Origin: Rhodocyclaceae bacterium | GTDB lineage: Bacteria > Pseudomonadota > Gammaproteobacteria > Burkholderiales > Rhodocyclaceae | NCBI GenBank assembly: GCA_020445665.1 | Contig: JAGRGD010000273.1 | Span: 1-50,076 of the forward strand | Length of the DNA: 50,076 bases | Direction: 5' to 3' | Shown here: positions 43,141 to 50,076 of the stretch, one piece after another | How the letters are laid out: the number at the start of each line of letters is the position of its first letter | Position numbering within the stretch: the first letter of the stretch is position 1 | The notes under the pieces: generated by a model | The model's input: the letters and a program-made list of their open reading frames with translations, nothing else | Told to the model about the DNA's origin: nothing | Databases searched by the model: none | Program-made: the position numbers and the translations under genes

Positions 43141-43674
43141 TCAGCCATCGGCGAGCAGTCCGGCGAGCGCCATCACGGTGTTCCCGTTGCGTGCCGTCAC
43201 CGGAACCCCCAGCGCGCTCTCCACTGCCGGCGCCAGCCGGGAGCGGCCGATGCCGTCGGGCGCCAGCAGGTAGAAGGCCTTCGGTCCGAGCACGAACTGC
43301 TCGGTGGGCGATGCCAGCCGGTTCAGGCGCGGCAGGTCGGCGGCGGATGGCGGCTCGCTAACAAAAAAGACATGCAGCGCCTTGCCCGCATCGGCCGGAA
43401 AGGGGTTGTCGGCCACCACCGCCGCGAAAGCCGGCGCTGCCAGAACCAGCACCGCCGGCTCGAAACCATGGCGGCCGAGGATCTCGCGCGAGACGCGCCC
43501 GGCCGCGGCGTCGCCTTCGCCCGGCGGCGCCCGAAAGACGACATTGCCGCTCTGGATCAGCGTGTCGACCACCGGATAGCCCAGGGACTCGAACACATCG
43601 ACCAGCGCCGCCATGGACAGCCGATTTCGCCCGCCCACGTTGATGCCGCGCAAGAGCGCCACATGCCGGCTCAC
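43141..43674 (-). CDS. DUF1697-family protein
   Basis: A 177-residue cytosolic protein with the DUF1697 signature VALLRGINVGGRNRLSMAALVDVFESLGYPVVDTLIQSGNVVF. GTG start overlapping the DUF6624 gene stop (GTGA). Function is unknown for the family. Confidence 0.93.
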   Translation of the reverse strand: MSRHVALLRGINVGGRNRLSMAALVDVFESLGYPVVDTLIQSGNVVFRAPPGEGDAAAGRVSREILGRHGFEPAVLVLAAPAFAAVVADNPFPADAGKALHVFFVSEPPSAADLPRLNRLASPTEQFVLGPKAFYLLAPDGIGRSRLAPAVESALGVPVTARNGNTVMALAGLLADG

Positions 43675-44276
43675 GGGTCGGGCGCCTCGCGCCAGCCGAC
43701 CCGCCGCGCCCAGGCTTCGGCATCCCGCGCCCGGGCGGCCCGGTCGGCCGGCGGGCGGCCGCCCTCGGCGGCCACCTCGCGGCGATGTTCTGCGAGGGCG
43801 ACTTCGAAGGGCGGCAGCCCGACGCTGGCCCGGCGCAGGTCGACCCCCTCCGGGTCCTCGAGCTCGCACCCAAGCTGCCCGTCATCGCCCCAGTCGAGCA
43901 CGGTGCCGTAAACCTGGGGCCGCCCCTCATGGAATCGGATGCGGTCGGTGAGCACGGCCAGCTGGCGGGCCGGCGCATCGCCCGCCGCAACGGCCTCGGC
44001 CAGGGCCTCGCGAAAACGTCGCTGCAGGGCCGGTGTGCAGATGGCGTGCTGCGCCACCAGCCAGGCCGCGCGGCAGGCCTCGAGGCCCACCCGCGACACA
44101 CCTGGCCAGCCATCGGCATCGACGATGCCTGCCAGCGCCTCGGCGTTCTCGGTATGGACCTGCTGCATGGCCGGATCGTAGCCCTCGTACAGCCGCCCCT
44201 CATTCAGAAGGCGCGTGCGGGTGTCGAGATCGCGCTGGCGAAGGGCCAGCAAGGCGTTGGCGAGATCATGATTCAT
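43671..44276 (-). CDS. DUF6624-family protein
   Basis: A 201-residue protein with the DUF6624-like core TENAEALAGIVDADGWPGVSRVGLEACRAAWLVAQHA at about 40-80. The remainder contains DRIRFHEGRPQVYGTVLDWGDDGQLGCELEDPEGVDLRRASVGLPP, typical of this family. Start at ATG 44276. Translationally coupled to DUF1697. Function unknown. Confidence 0.82.
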   Translation of the reverse strand: MNHDLANALLALRQRDLDTRTRLLNEGRLYEGYDPAMQQVHTENAEALAGIVDADGWPGVSRVGLEACRAAWLVAQHAICTPALQRRFREALAEAVAAGDAPARQLAVLTDRIRFHEGRPQVYGTVLDWGDDGQLGCELEDPEGVDLRRASVGLPPFEVALAEHRREVAAEGGRPPADRAARARDAEAWARRVGWREAPDP

Positions 44277-44357
44277 GGACAACTCCAGCCGGCGGCAGCG
44301 TGCGCTGACATGACGGACAGATGATAGCGGGCCTCGGCCTGCTGCGGGTGGAGCGCC

Positions 44358-44780
44358 TCAGACGACCACCGAGAAATTGAAGTGCCCGCCGCAAGCCTCG
44401 GCCTGCCGCGCCACCAGCAGACTCTCCTCGAGCTCCCGCAGGACCTCGCCGGCGTCATTCCGGAATACGCCGAAGCGCACCCCGGCCTGCCCGATGTGAC
44501 GGATCAGGGCTTCCATCATCAGGATTGCGTCGGAAGCCGGGACCCACACCCCGGAAATGGCCATGATCTCGTCCGTCGACGCCATGCTGACCGGCATCGC
44601 GACGTCGCTGGCATTGAACTCGGCATCGGTGGTGTCGTGGGTCGAGAGAAAGCTGATCGTGCTGAGGCCGCGGGATAGCCGGTCGATCTTCCTGGCATGG
44701 CGGTACAGCGCAATCTTGTCGGCCTGGTCGGACACCACCCGACCGGCGTCGAGGCGGTTGGCCCAGAGAACGATACCCAT
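44358..44780 (-). CDS. Unknown protein, 140 aa
   Basis: A soluble 140-residue protein with no recognised family: MGIVLWANRLDAG, TISFLSTHDTTDAEFNASDVAMPVSM, DAILMMEALIRHIGQAGVRFGVFRNDAGEVLRELEESLLVARQAE, and a C-terminal HFNFSVVV. It has a balanced alpha/beta look. Its upstream gap holds a palindrome and an A/T-rich promoter-like tract, so it seems to be expressed separately. Confidence 0.7.
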   Translation of the reverse strand: MGIVLWANRLDAGRVVSDQADKIALYRHARKIDRLSRGLSTISFLSTHDTTDAEFNASDVAMPVSMASTDEIMAISGVWVPASDAILMMEALIRHIGQAGVRFGVFRNDAGEVLRELEESLLVARQAEACGGHFNFSVVV

Positions 44781-44842
44781 GGCGAGTCCTGTGTTTCGAA
44801 GTTGGCAGGCGAGCCCCGCGCGGCGTGGCAAGGAACACCCTA

Positions 44843-44858
44843 TATGCCATACGACATA
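44843..44858. promoter_or_regulatory. Imperfect palindrome in an A/T-rich intergenic tract
   Basis: TATGCCATACGACATA matches its reverse complement at 12 of 16 positions. It lies 63 nt upstream of the 140-residue protein gene. On the minus strand, TTGTCA and an ATATAG-type -10 overlap the same place, so this may be an operator within a promoter. Confidence 0.35.
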
Positions 44859-44907
44859 AGCACATGACAACAGCAATACGGCACAGGCAAATCTATCCGC
44901 GGCTTGC

Positions 44908-45210
44908 TCAGGCCCCCGGCCGGCGGCCGATGGCCCAAGCGACAAACCACGCCAGCGTCAGCCACAGCCCCACGACGAGGATCCAGCCCAGCTCCGACAA
45001 GGGGCACCAGCCCCAGCCGCAGGCCCCTCCCTGCGCGAGCACTCCCGGCACCCCGAGCTGGTGGAGCAGCGCCCCTGAGAGGTACGGCAGCGCCACGAGG
45101 ACGCCAACCGGCGACGACAGATAGTCGTCCCAGAACAATGCGGGAAGCGCGAGCAGTGCATAGGCCAGCACCAGCGCGACGAAAATGGCGAGAGTCCTGG
45201 GCGAGAACAT
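44908..45210 (-). CDS. Small three-helix membrane protein
   Basis: A 100-residue protein with hydrophobic helices at about 6-29, 34-55 and 74-95 (ELGWILVVGLWLTLAWFVAWAIG). A Gly/Cys-rich loop is between the last two. No family recognised. It is 65 nt downstream of yjdM on the same strand. Confidence 0.65.
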   Translation of the reverse strand: MFSPRTLAIFVALVLAYALLALPALFWDDYLSSPVGVLVALPYLSGALLHQLGVPGVLAQGGACGWGWCPLSELGWILVVGLWLTLAWFVAWAIGRRPGA

Positions 45211-45275
45211 GCGGCGATGTGACTCCGCGTGGGGTCGTGGTGGAGACGGCTGATCCAGCGCGCGCCGGCCCCGCC

Positions 45276-45614
45276 TCAGGCCTTCTTCACGAACTCCGAC
45301 TTGAGCTGCATCGCCCCGAAGCCGGGGATCTTGCAGTCGATGTCGTGATCCCCTTCGACCAGGCGGATGTTCTTGACCTTGGTACCGACCTTGACGACCG
45401 AGGACGAGCCCTTGACCTTCAGGTCCTTGACCACCACGACCGAGTCGCCGTCGGCGAGCACATTGCCATTGGCATCGCGCACGACGGCGGCGTCGGCGGC
45501 GGCATCGCTGCCATCCTGCGCCCATTCATGGGCACATTCGGGGCAGACGAACATGGCGCCATCCTCGTAGGTATATTCGGACTGGCACTTGGGACAGGGC
45601 GGCAGGGCGCTCAT
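45276..45614 (-). CDS. yjdM: YjdM (formerly PhnA) zinc-ribbon protein
   Basis: A 112-residue protein matching YjdM/PhnA in length. N-terminal zinc ribbon CPKC...CPEC (8-29), then the PhnA domain [68 protein letters not shown]. The E. coli name phnA was linked to phosphonate use, but the role is not clear. Start at 45614, [10 protein letters not shown]. Confidence 0.95.
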   Translation of the reverse strand: MSALPPCPKCQSEYTYEDGAMFVCPECAHEWAQDGSDAAADAAVVRDANGNVLADGDSVVVVKDLKVKGSSSVVKVGTKVKNIRLVEGDHDIDCKIPGFGAMQLKSEFVKKA

Positions 45615-45741
45615 GGGCAGGAATCTCGCGGGTCTGTCAGTCCGGCACGCGGGGGCGGACCACAGGAACAGATGAAATGGGAAGCCGCGTCGCGGCCGGC
45701 GGCAGTATACCGGCTGCACCCGGTGGAGGCGGGCCGCGGCC

Positions 45742-46248
45742 TCAAAAACCGGCCGCATACGTGACAACGTCACAAAGCCGGCCGGCCTTGGTCACCGACC
45801 GAGGCGCCCCCGCCACGCGCGTGAAACCGACCTTTTCGAGTACCCGAATCGAGGCGGTGTTCCACGCGAACACCGGCGCCTCCAGCCGCCGGAAGCGTCC
45901 GGAGGCGAGCGCCGCCGCTTTCAGTGCCCAAGCCACCTTCGTGCCGATGCCCCGCCCCCAGTACGCCTGCCCCAGCCAGTAGCCGAACTGCCCTGTCGCG
46001 CCCTCGCCCATCACGCCCGCGCCGCCGATGGCCTCGCCCGCCCAGTCGACGGCGAACAGGAGGCTGTCGCCCGGCGCCCGGGCAAACGCGACCCAGGCGG
46101 CGGCATCTGCCGGAGTGTAGGGGTGCGGAAACGCGTCCGTCAGGTTCGCCCACACCGCGCGGTCGTTGCCGTGACGCACGATGGACGCCACGTCATCAAT
46201 GCGCCATGGACGCAGGCTGAGCCGGGCATCTTCGGTCGTGAGGATCAT
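45742..46248 (-). CDS. RimJ/RimL-type GNAT acetyltransferase
   Basis: A 168-residue GNAT of the RimJ-like type: [65 protein letters not shown] (acetyl-CoA loop) and [16 protein letters not shown]. Its start overlaps the ankyrin gene stop (ATGA). Substrate unknown, possibly a protein N-terminus or a small molecule. Confidence 0.93.
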   Translation of the reverse strand: MILTTEDARLSLRPWRIDDVASIVRHGNDRAVWANLTDAFPHPYTPADAAAWVAFARAPGDSLLFAVDWAGEAIGGAGVMGEGATGQFGYWLGQAYWGRGIGTKVAWALKAAALASGRFRRLEAPVFAWNTASIRVLEKVGFTRVAGAPRSVTKAGRLCDVVTYAAGF

Positions 46249-46610
46249 GGCGCAGGCTCAGCGAAGACCCACGCTACCCAGGCTCGCCCATGCATGGCGG
46301 CCAGCTCACCCGGCAGGGTGCCTGCGTCGTCGGGAAACTGCGATGCTCCCAGCGACAGAAGCAAACGGGCCGCGAGCTCGTGACGCTGCTCGACCGCATC
46401 GTGCAATGCCGTGTAGCCCGCCTCGCCGCGCGAATCGATGTCCGCCCCGGCCGCGACCAGCAGCGCAATGGCCTCGCAGTCGCCCCAGACGCTCACGATG
46501 TGGAGCGGCGAGTGACCCCAGCCATTGCGGTAGTGCACGGCATCGACGCGGCAATCCGCAAAATCGGGCACTTCCTCGACCGCTCGAAAAATCTGCTCCA
46601 GTGTCTTCAC
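46245..46610 (-). CDS. Small ankyrin-repeat protein
   Basis: A 121-residue protein with about three ankyrin repeats: NGWGHSPLHIVSVWGDCEAIALLVAAGADIDSRGEAGYTALHDAVEQRHELAARLLLSLGA. Ankyrin repeats mediate protein binding. Coupled to the GNAT gene by a 4-nt overlap, so the two may form a pair in which the ankyrin protein controls the enzyme, which is inferred only. Confidence 0.9.
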   Translation of the reverse strand: MKTLEQIFRAVEEVPDFADCRVDAVHYRNGWGHSPLHIVSVWGDCEAIALLVAAGADIDSRGEAGYTALHDAVEQRHELAARLLLSLGASQFPDDAGTLPGELAAMHGRAWVAWVFAEPAP

Positions 46611-46690
46611 GTCAGGCGCCTCGCAGAGTCGTCATCCCGTTCCAGCGCCCAACGCGAGCCGAACGCGCTCGCGGGGCCGGCAATCCCGGC

Positions 46691-47197
46691 TCACTCCCGA
46701 CCGGACAGCGCCTCGTGCCAGAACGCCTGCGCCGTTTGCAGCACGACCTCCGGCGTGGCGTCCACCGACACCGGGATGTTCACATCGAACCCCATGCCCA
46801 GCCGATGCCAGCGTGGCCGTGTCACCCGATCGCGGACGTCGCCCGGCCGAAGACCCATCCTTAAATGGGGTGGCAATCGGGGATCGGTGTGGAAGAGATC
46901 CATCCGTTCCACCGCTGTCCAGGGAATCCAGTCCAGGCCGTGCCACGCCTTCAGGTTGCCGCAGCCAATGCCCGAGCGGTTGATGACGATCTCCTGCGGC
47001 CAGCTGCCGGCATTGCGTCGCGAAAACCAGAACCCCACCAAAAGGAAGGCCACAAACGCGCCGGCAAATGCCAGGCGCACCACCAGATCGTCCAGCACGA
47101 ACAACTGCACGAAGACGAAGAACCCCCCGGCGATCAGCGACACATCCCGAACACGCACGCCGCGACGATCGGGATGGAACACGACCTCATCCGGCAT
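46691..47197 (-). CDS. Membrane protein of unknown function
   Basis: A 168-residue protein starting at MPDEVVFHPDRRG (an earlier ATG at 47278 would add 27 residues). Two hydrophobic segments at about 19-36 and 42-60 form a helical hairpin, followed by a soluble domain with INRSGIGCGNLKAWHGLDWIPWTAVERMDLF, resembling a PH-like beta-sheet domain of the YdbS/PH_2 type. Not assigned to a family. Downstream of it is a gap of 80 nt to the ankyrin gene. Confidence 0.72.
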   Translation of the reverse strand: MPDEVVFHPDRRGVRVRDVSLIAGGFFVFVQLFVLDDLVVRLAFAGAFVAFLLVGFWFSRRNAGSWPQEIVINRSGIGCGNLKAWHGLDWIPWTAVERMDLFHTDPRLPPHLRMGLRPGDVRDRVTRPRWHRLGMGFDVNIPVSVDATPEVVLQTAQAFWHEALSGRE

Positions 47198-47354
47198 CAC
47201 CGACCCCGGGAAGCCGAAAGTTCGGGCACCTGCCGACTGCCCGCGTGTCCGCGCAGCACGGCTTTGCCGGCTATCCATGGCGCCGGAGGTGGTACGCCAC
47301 AGCGACGCTTCACATCGGCTCCCTGCTCACGACCCGGCGCGCCCCTGCCATGCA

Positions 47355-47951
47355 TTACGCCATCGCCAGATACTTCGGCTGGGCGGCGATGCGCTCGAGC
47401 CAGGCCCGGATCGCCGGATAGCCCGCCAGGTCGAAGCCCCCTTCCCCGGCCACATGGGTATAGGCGTACAGGGAGACGTCCGCTGTCGTCAGCTGCCCCC
47501 CGGCCAGATACGGCGTCTGCTTCAGCTGCGCCTCCATCACCGCCAGCGCCTTGTGGCCACCCGCCTGTTTCGATTCGTACTCCGCCCGTCGCGCCTCAGG
47601 CAGGCCCAGGTACTTCGCGATGAAGCGGGCCACCGCGATGTAGGGCTCGTGGCTGTACTGCTCGAAGAACTGCCACTGCTGAACCTTGGCCAGTGCGAAA
47701 CGATCGGCCGGCAGCAGCGCGCTGCCCGCGGCGAGGTAATTGATGATGGCGTTGGACTCCCACAGGCAGCGCCCGTCGTCCAGTTCGAGGACCGGGATCT
47801 TGCGGTTCGGATTCCTCGCGACGAACTCGGGCGTACCCGTGCCGCCCGCCAGCACGTTCACCGAGACCCACTCATGCTCGAGGTCGAGCAGTGCGCAGAG
47901 CAGCTGGATCTTGTAGCAGTTGCCCGACTGACTATCGCCATAGACCTTCAC
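47355..47951 (-). CDS. Glutathione S-transferase
   Basis: A 198-residue GST. Thioredoxin-like N-terminal domain with YGDSQSGNCYKIQLLCALL (active Ser/Cys region), NPNRKIPVLELDDGRCLWESNAIINYLA (cis-Pro and glutathione contact), and an all-helical C-terminal domain with TTADVSLYAYTHVA. GTG start supported by AGGAGGAT 8 nt upstream. Detoxification role; substrate unknown. Confidence 0.94.
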   Translation of the reverse strand: MKVYGDSQSGNCYKIQLLCALLDLEHEWVSVNVLAGGTGTPEFVARNPNRKIPVLELDDGRCLWESNAIINYLAAGSALLPADRFALAKVQQWQFFEQYSHEPYIAVARFIAKYLGLPEARRAEYESKQAGGHKALAVMEAQLKQTPYLAGGQLTTADVSLYAYTHVAGEGGFDLAGYPAIRAWLERIAAQPKYLAMA

Positions 47952-48246
47952 GTCTTCATCCTCCTGGTGCGCGCCCGACATCTCGACGGGCGCACGGTAT
48001 CCGGCATGTCCCGCTCGCACGCCATTATGCAGTCGGCGTCAGGCTGAGTGCATCAGAGAGGCCTTCCGGCGGCTGGCTTTAAAAACCAACGAGGACAGCG
48101 ACCAACCCATCGCGGCCTCCTTTGGTGGCCCTTGAGCATTGGCCTCTCGAGCCGATTGCAGGCGCACGACCCGGAAACCCTTGGCAGTCGCAGGGCGTCG
48201 GGCCAGGAGATTGCGTCAGGCGGTCATTGCCGATACCTGGCCGCGG

Positions 48247-48456
48247 CTAACGCCTCGCCAGATGGTATGCGACCAGCGCATTTGCGTGGCCATGCCCCAA
48301 ACCATGCTCTGACTTCAGCATCGACACCAGCGCCATGTGTTTTTGATCACCGGCCGCGCAGAGTATGTTCAACCAGTGCGCGATCGGCCGCCCGTAAGTC
48401 TTCTCGATCGACGGGAAATACGAGGCGGGGCCTCTGATTTTGTCTGAACCAGCCAT
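48247..48456 (-). CDS. DUF4287-domain protein, 69 aa
   Basis: A short protein, MAGSDKIRGPASYFPSIEKTYGRPIAHWLNIL..., covering the DUF4287 domain (SYFPSIEKTYGRPIAHWLNIL). GGAGG precedes the chosen ATG. Function unknown. Upstream the same frame continues for 16 residues but lacks a good site. Confidence 0.85.
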   Translation of the reverse strand: MAGSDKIRGPASYFPSIEKTYGRPIAHWLNILCAAGDQKHMALVSMLKSEHGLGHGHANALVAYHLARR

Positions 48457-48840
48457 TGCAGACCTCCATTCGGCAAGCCTCGCTGCCATCGCCCGGGGCG
48501 GCACAGGGCGGATGCTTTCGGCGGCGCCTATTCATGGCACCGCCTCCACTGCACGACGAACGAGCCGATCCGGGATCGACACCGGTGCCCGAATACATGG
48601 AAAGGCCGCATGACGGATTGCACGGCGACAGAACCGCGGGCGGCGTCGCAGCGCTACTGCATGGGCAAGGTGTGGGAACGATGTTCCGGGCAGGCGACCT
48701 GCGGCCGTCCCTCCCGAGGAGGATCGCAACGGGATGCCGCGTCATGCCCTGTGAAGTTGCACGGCTGCCGGCGCCATTGCCCTTGGCCGGACATGCTGGC
48801 ACCCGCCCGCGCTGGCGCCTCTACCGTCACGGACTCTGAA
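48457..48840. other. 384-bp stretch with no gene found
   Basis: I see no gene with plausible codon use, no tRNA and no long repeat between the DUF4287 gene and the following membrane-protein gene. Readings in several frames are short and look like shadows. Any promoter for the DUF4287 gene would be here. Confidence 0.5.
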
Positions 48841-49242
48841 TCAAGGGTGCGCCACGCGACGCCCGTTCTCTCGCCAGCCTGCGAACTGCAGAATGCCGAA
48901 TGCGCCGACCGCGATGGCGACGACGAGGGTGGCCCAGGTGCCCAGTGGTGTCGTGATCCACTGCCCGGACGCAAGCAGGCCAAGCGTCCCGACCACCCAG
49001 ACGAAATCACCCGCGGAGAAGTAGAGCAGCAGCATCCGGTTCAGTGCCTGCCGGCTCGCGGCCCACAGCAGATGCAGGCCATTCAGGATCAGGGCAATGC
49101 CCAGTACGACGATCAGTGCGCTCGGCGGCGGCACGCTGCCTCCCAGCCCATGGGCCACCCAGGCGGGTTGCGTACTGAACACTGCCCCGAACACGAGACA
49201 ACTGGCCGCATTGGCACGCATCACATTGCGCAGGCCTGGCAT
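48841..49242 (-). CDS. Four-helix membrane protein, divergent from the MarR gene
   Basis: A 133-residue inner-membrane protein with hydrophobic segments near 10-27, 39-60, 68-92 and 104-125. No family recognised. AGAGGG upstream of the ATG. Divergent from the marR-type gene, sharing a 56-bp control region with a palindrome, so it is the likely target of that regulator. Confidence 0.78.
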   Translation of the reverse strand: MPGLRNVMRANAASCLVFGAVFSTQPAWVAHGLGGSVPPPSALIVVLGIALILNGLHLLWAASRQALNRMLLLYFSAGDFVWVVGTLGLLASGQWITTPLGTWATLVVAIAVGAFGILQFAGWRENGRRVAHP

Positions 49243-49256
49243 GGTGGCGCCCTCTA

Positions 49257-49277
49257 TGTATACTCGGTTGACATACA
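49257..49277. promoter_or_regulatory. Operator-like inverted repeat between the membrane-protein and MarR genes
   Basis: TGTAT (49257-49261) and ATACA (49273-49277) form an inverted repeat with an 11-nt spacer in the 56-bp divergent gap. On the minus strand, TTGTAT and TATACA could be -35 and -10. Typical of MarR operators in position and size. Confidence 0.5.
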
Positions 49278-49298
49278 AACTAGCCATCACGGAGTCTC

Positions 49299-49772
49299 AT
49301 GTCAACCCGGTTAACAAAAAAAGGGGTTCCGCTGGTTGAATCCAGGGCCCTGCAGCTCATCCAGAACGCCTCGCGGCTGCATGACGCCAGCGCGTGGTAT
49401 CTGTCCAAACGCCTGGTGGACATGGGTCACACATCGGTGACGCCCTCGCTGCTGTCCTTTCTCGGGGTGCTGGAATGCGGTGTGAACTACGCGTCGGAGA
49501 TCGCCAGAACCCTCGGCGTGACCCGTCAGATGGTGGCGAAGACCGTCAAGGAGCTGTGCCGCCTCGGGTATCTCGAGCAACTCGACGGCGCCGGCAAACA
49601 GAAGCCGATCGTGTTCACCGAAACCGGCGAGGGTCTCATGGCGGACGCCAGGCAGTTGCTCGCCGAGGCCGACGCCTTTCTGTTCGGGTCCATGACCGAC
49701 GGCGAGGTGAAGGCCCTCCTGGCCGGGCTCAAGACGATCACCGACGCATTCGGGGACGGCCGCGGCGCCTAG
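49299..49772 (+). CDS. MarR-family transcriptional regulator
   Basis: A 157-residue winged-helix regulator: TPSLLSFLGVLECGVNYASEIARTLGVTRQMVAKTVKELCRLGYLEQLDGAGKQKPIVFTETGEGLMADARQLL. Helix-turn-helix at about 62-83, beta wing at about 90-108. Such proteins repress divergent genes and are released by small ligands or oxidation. Its TAG stop is inside the large palindrome that follows. Confidence 0.93.
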   Translation: MSTRLTKKGVPLVESRALQLIQNASRLHDASAWYLSKRLVDMGHTSVTPSLLSFLGVLECGVNYASEIARTLGVTRQMVAKTVKELCRLGYLEQLDGAGKQKPIVFTETGEGLMADARQLLAEADAFLFGSMTDGEVKALLAGLKTITDAFGDGRGA

Positions 49773-49824
49773 GGTCTGTGGGCATTTGTATGGCGGTCGC
49801 CATACAAATGCCCACAGACCCTAG
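49769..49824. repeat. 27-bp perfect palindrome with a 2-nt centre, overlapping the MarR stop
   Basis: Left arm 49769-49795 (CTAGGGTCTGTGGGCATTTG...) and right arm 49798-49824 are perfect reverse complements. CTAG at both ends matches the YTAR target of IS5-type elements. The arms look like two head-to-head IS ends with nothing between; TTTGTATG in each arm also occurs in the MarR operator region. It may be a MITE relic or a strong terminator. Confidence 0.75.
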
Positions 49825-49842
49825 CTGCTGACTTGCAGTCGC

Positions 49843-49971
49843 TCAGCCCCGCCAACCCTCGAAGCGCACGCCGCCGCGGTAGCTGCCTCCGTCGCTGCGC
49901 GACCGCGACAGGCACGACAGATCGCATCGCGGGTATCCGCCCATCGGGACCGCCCCCTGCGTCAGACTAGT
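49843..49971 (-). pseudogene. Possible 3' remnant of a gene interrupted at the right edge
   Basis: On the minus strand the reading ending at 49843 gives GGYPRCDLSCLSRSRSDGG...FEGWRG with a normal stop. It begins near where the IS3-type element seems to start (about 49972). It could be the 3' end of a disrupted gene or chance. No family recognised. Confidence 0.2.
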
Positions 49972-50020
49972 TGTCGCCTCGATAGAATCCGAACAACTGG
50001 GGCGATAGCGGAAGGACGAA

Positions 50021-50076
50021 GTGGCCAGGTACGGACAAGCATTCAAGGACAAGGCGGTAGCAAGGTTGTTGCCTCC
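50021..50076 (+). CDS. IS3-family transposase (OrfA), truncated by the window end
   Basis: Translation from GTG 50021 gives VARYGQAFKDKAVARLLPP and then the window ends. This matches the start of IS3-family OrfA proteins (HTH_8-type, xRYGxAFKxxAVARLLPPES). GGAAGGA stands upstream. The element probably starts near TGTCGCC at 49972. Only the first 19 codons are seen; partial, not evidence of truncation in the genome. Confidence 0.75.
   Translation, partial: MARYGQAFKDKAVARLLP

Noticed and set aside
38884-48456. Idea that the run of small minus-strand genes is a large integron array
   Set aside because: No GTTRRRY/RYYYAAC pairs or attC-like hairpins were seen between these genes, several overlap each other, and their G+C content matches the chromosome.

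Overview
The window is high-G+C (by eye about two thirds), densely coded proteobacterial chromosome. The NAD-dependent 180-kDa-type glutamate dehydrogenase, the dedicated sortase module with its own two-component pair, the mxaRSACKL-type cluster, FeoABC and the M61/PDZ peptidase together fit a Betaproteobacterium of the Rhodocyclales/Zoogloeaceae sort. The assignment is inferred from gene content and style; there is no rRNA or tRNA in the window, and a gammaproteobacterium is not excluded.

Layout. 0-1.7 kb: ECF sigma factor, its anti-sigma factor and a 57-residue protein. 1.75-5 kb (minus): a split GNAT + carbon-nitrogen hydrolase pair, then succinate-semialdehyde dehydrogenase. 5.1-11.4 kb (plus): NAD-glutamate dehydrogenase and a CPA1 antiporter. 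11.4-12 kb: a gene-free stretch with a long inverted repeat. 12-18.1 kb: a cupin, a small zinc ribbon, and a proteobacterial dedicated sortase system, with PdsS/PdsR on the minus strand and the VIT-VWA substrate and class GN sortase divergent on the plus strand. 18.2-24.5 kb: a multi-PAS hybrid kinase, a hemerythrin, an M61 peptidase and a PaiB-like flavin protein. 24.5-28 kb (minus): LHPP-type phosphatase, then a tightly coupled FetA-FetB-(SAM enzyme)-DM13 unit. 28.2-33.4 kb (plus): MoxR/MxaR, S, A, C, K and L joined by 4-nt start/stop overlaps, with no methanol dehydrogenase structural gene in the window. 33.4-35.9 kb: a lower-G+C patch with two unknown genes separated by an integron attC-like site, next to a TIR-domain membrane protein. 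36-38.9 kb: Fur box and feoABC. 38.9-49.2 kb: an almost entirely minus-strand run of small enzymes (LysE, OsmC, VOC, GNATs, SRPBCC, DUF1697, DUF6624, YjdM, ankyrin, GST, DUF4287) and small membrane proteins. 49.2-50.1 kb: a MarR regulator, a 27-bp perfect palindrome and the start of an IS3-family transposase cut by the window edge.

How the parts work together. The glutamate dehydrogenase and succinate-semialdehyde dehydrogenase, transcribed divergently, both feed amino-acid carbon into the TCA cycle. The sortase module is self-contained: sensor kinase and response regulator, one dedicated substrate with a C-terminal sorting signal, and one sortase. The MoxR/VWA cluster is probably a chaperone or metal-insertion machine for a periplasmic dehydrogenase encoded elsewhere. 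The most promising places for new biology are the attC-like/TIR patch, the FetAB-SAM-DM13 operon, and the Cys4 N-terminal extension of the sortase. The systems themselves (Pds, Mxa, Feo) are known types; what may be new is their local variation and partners.
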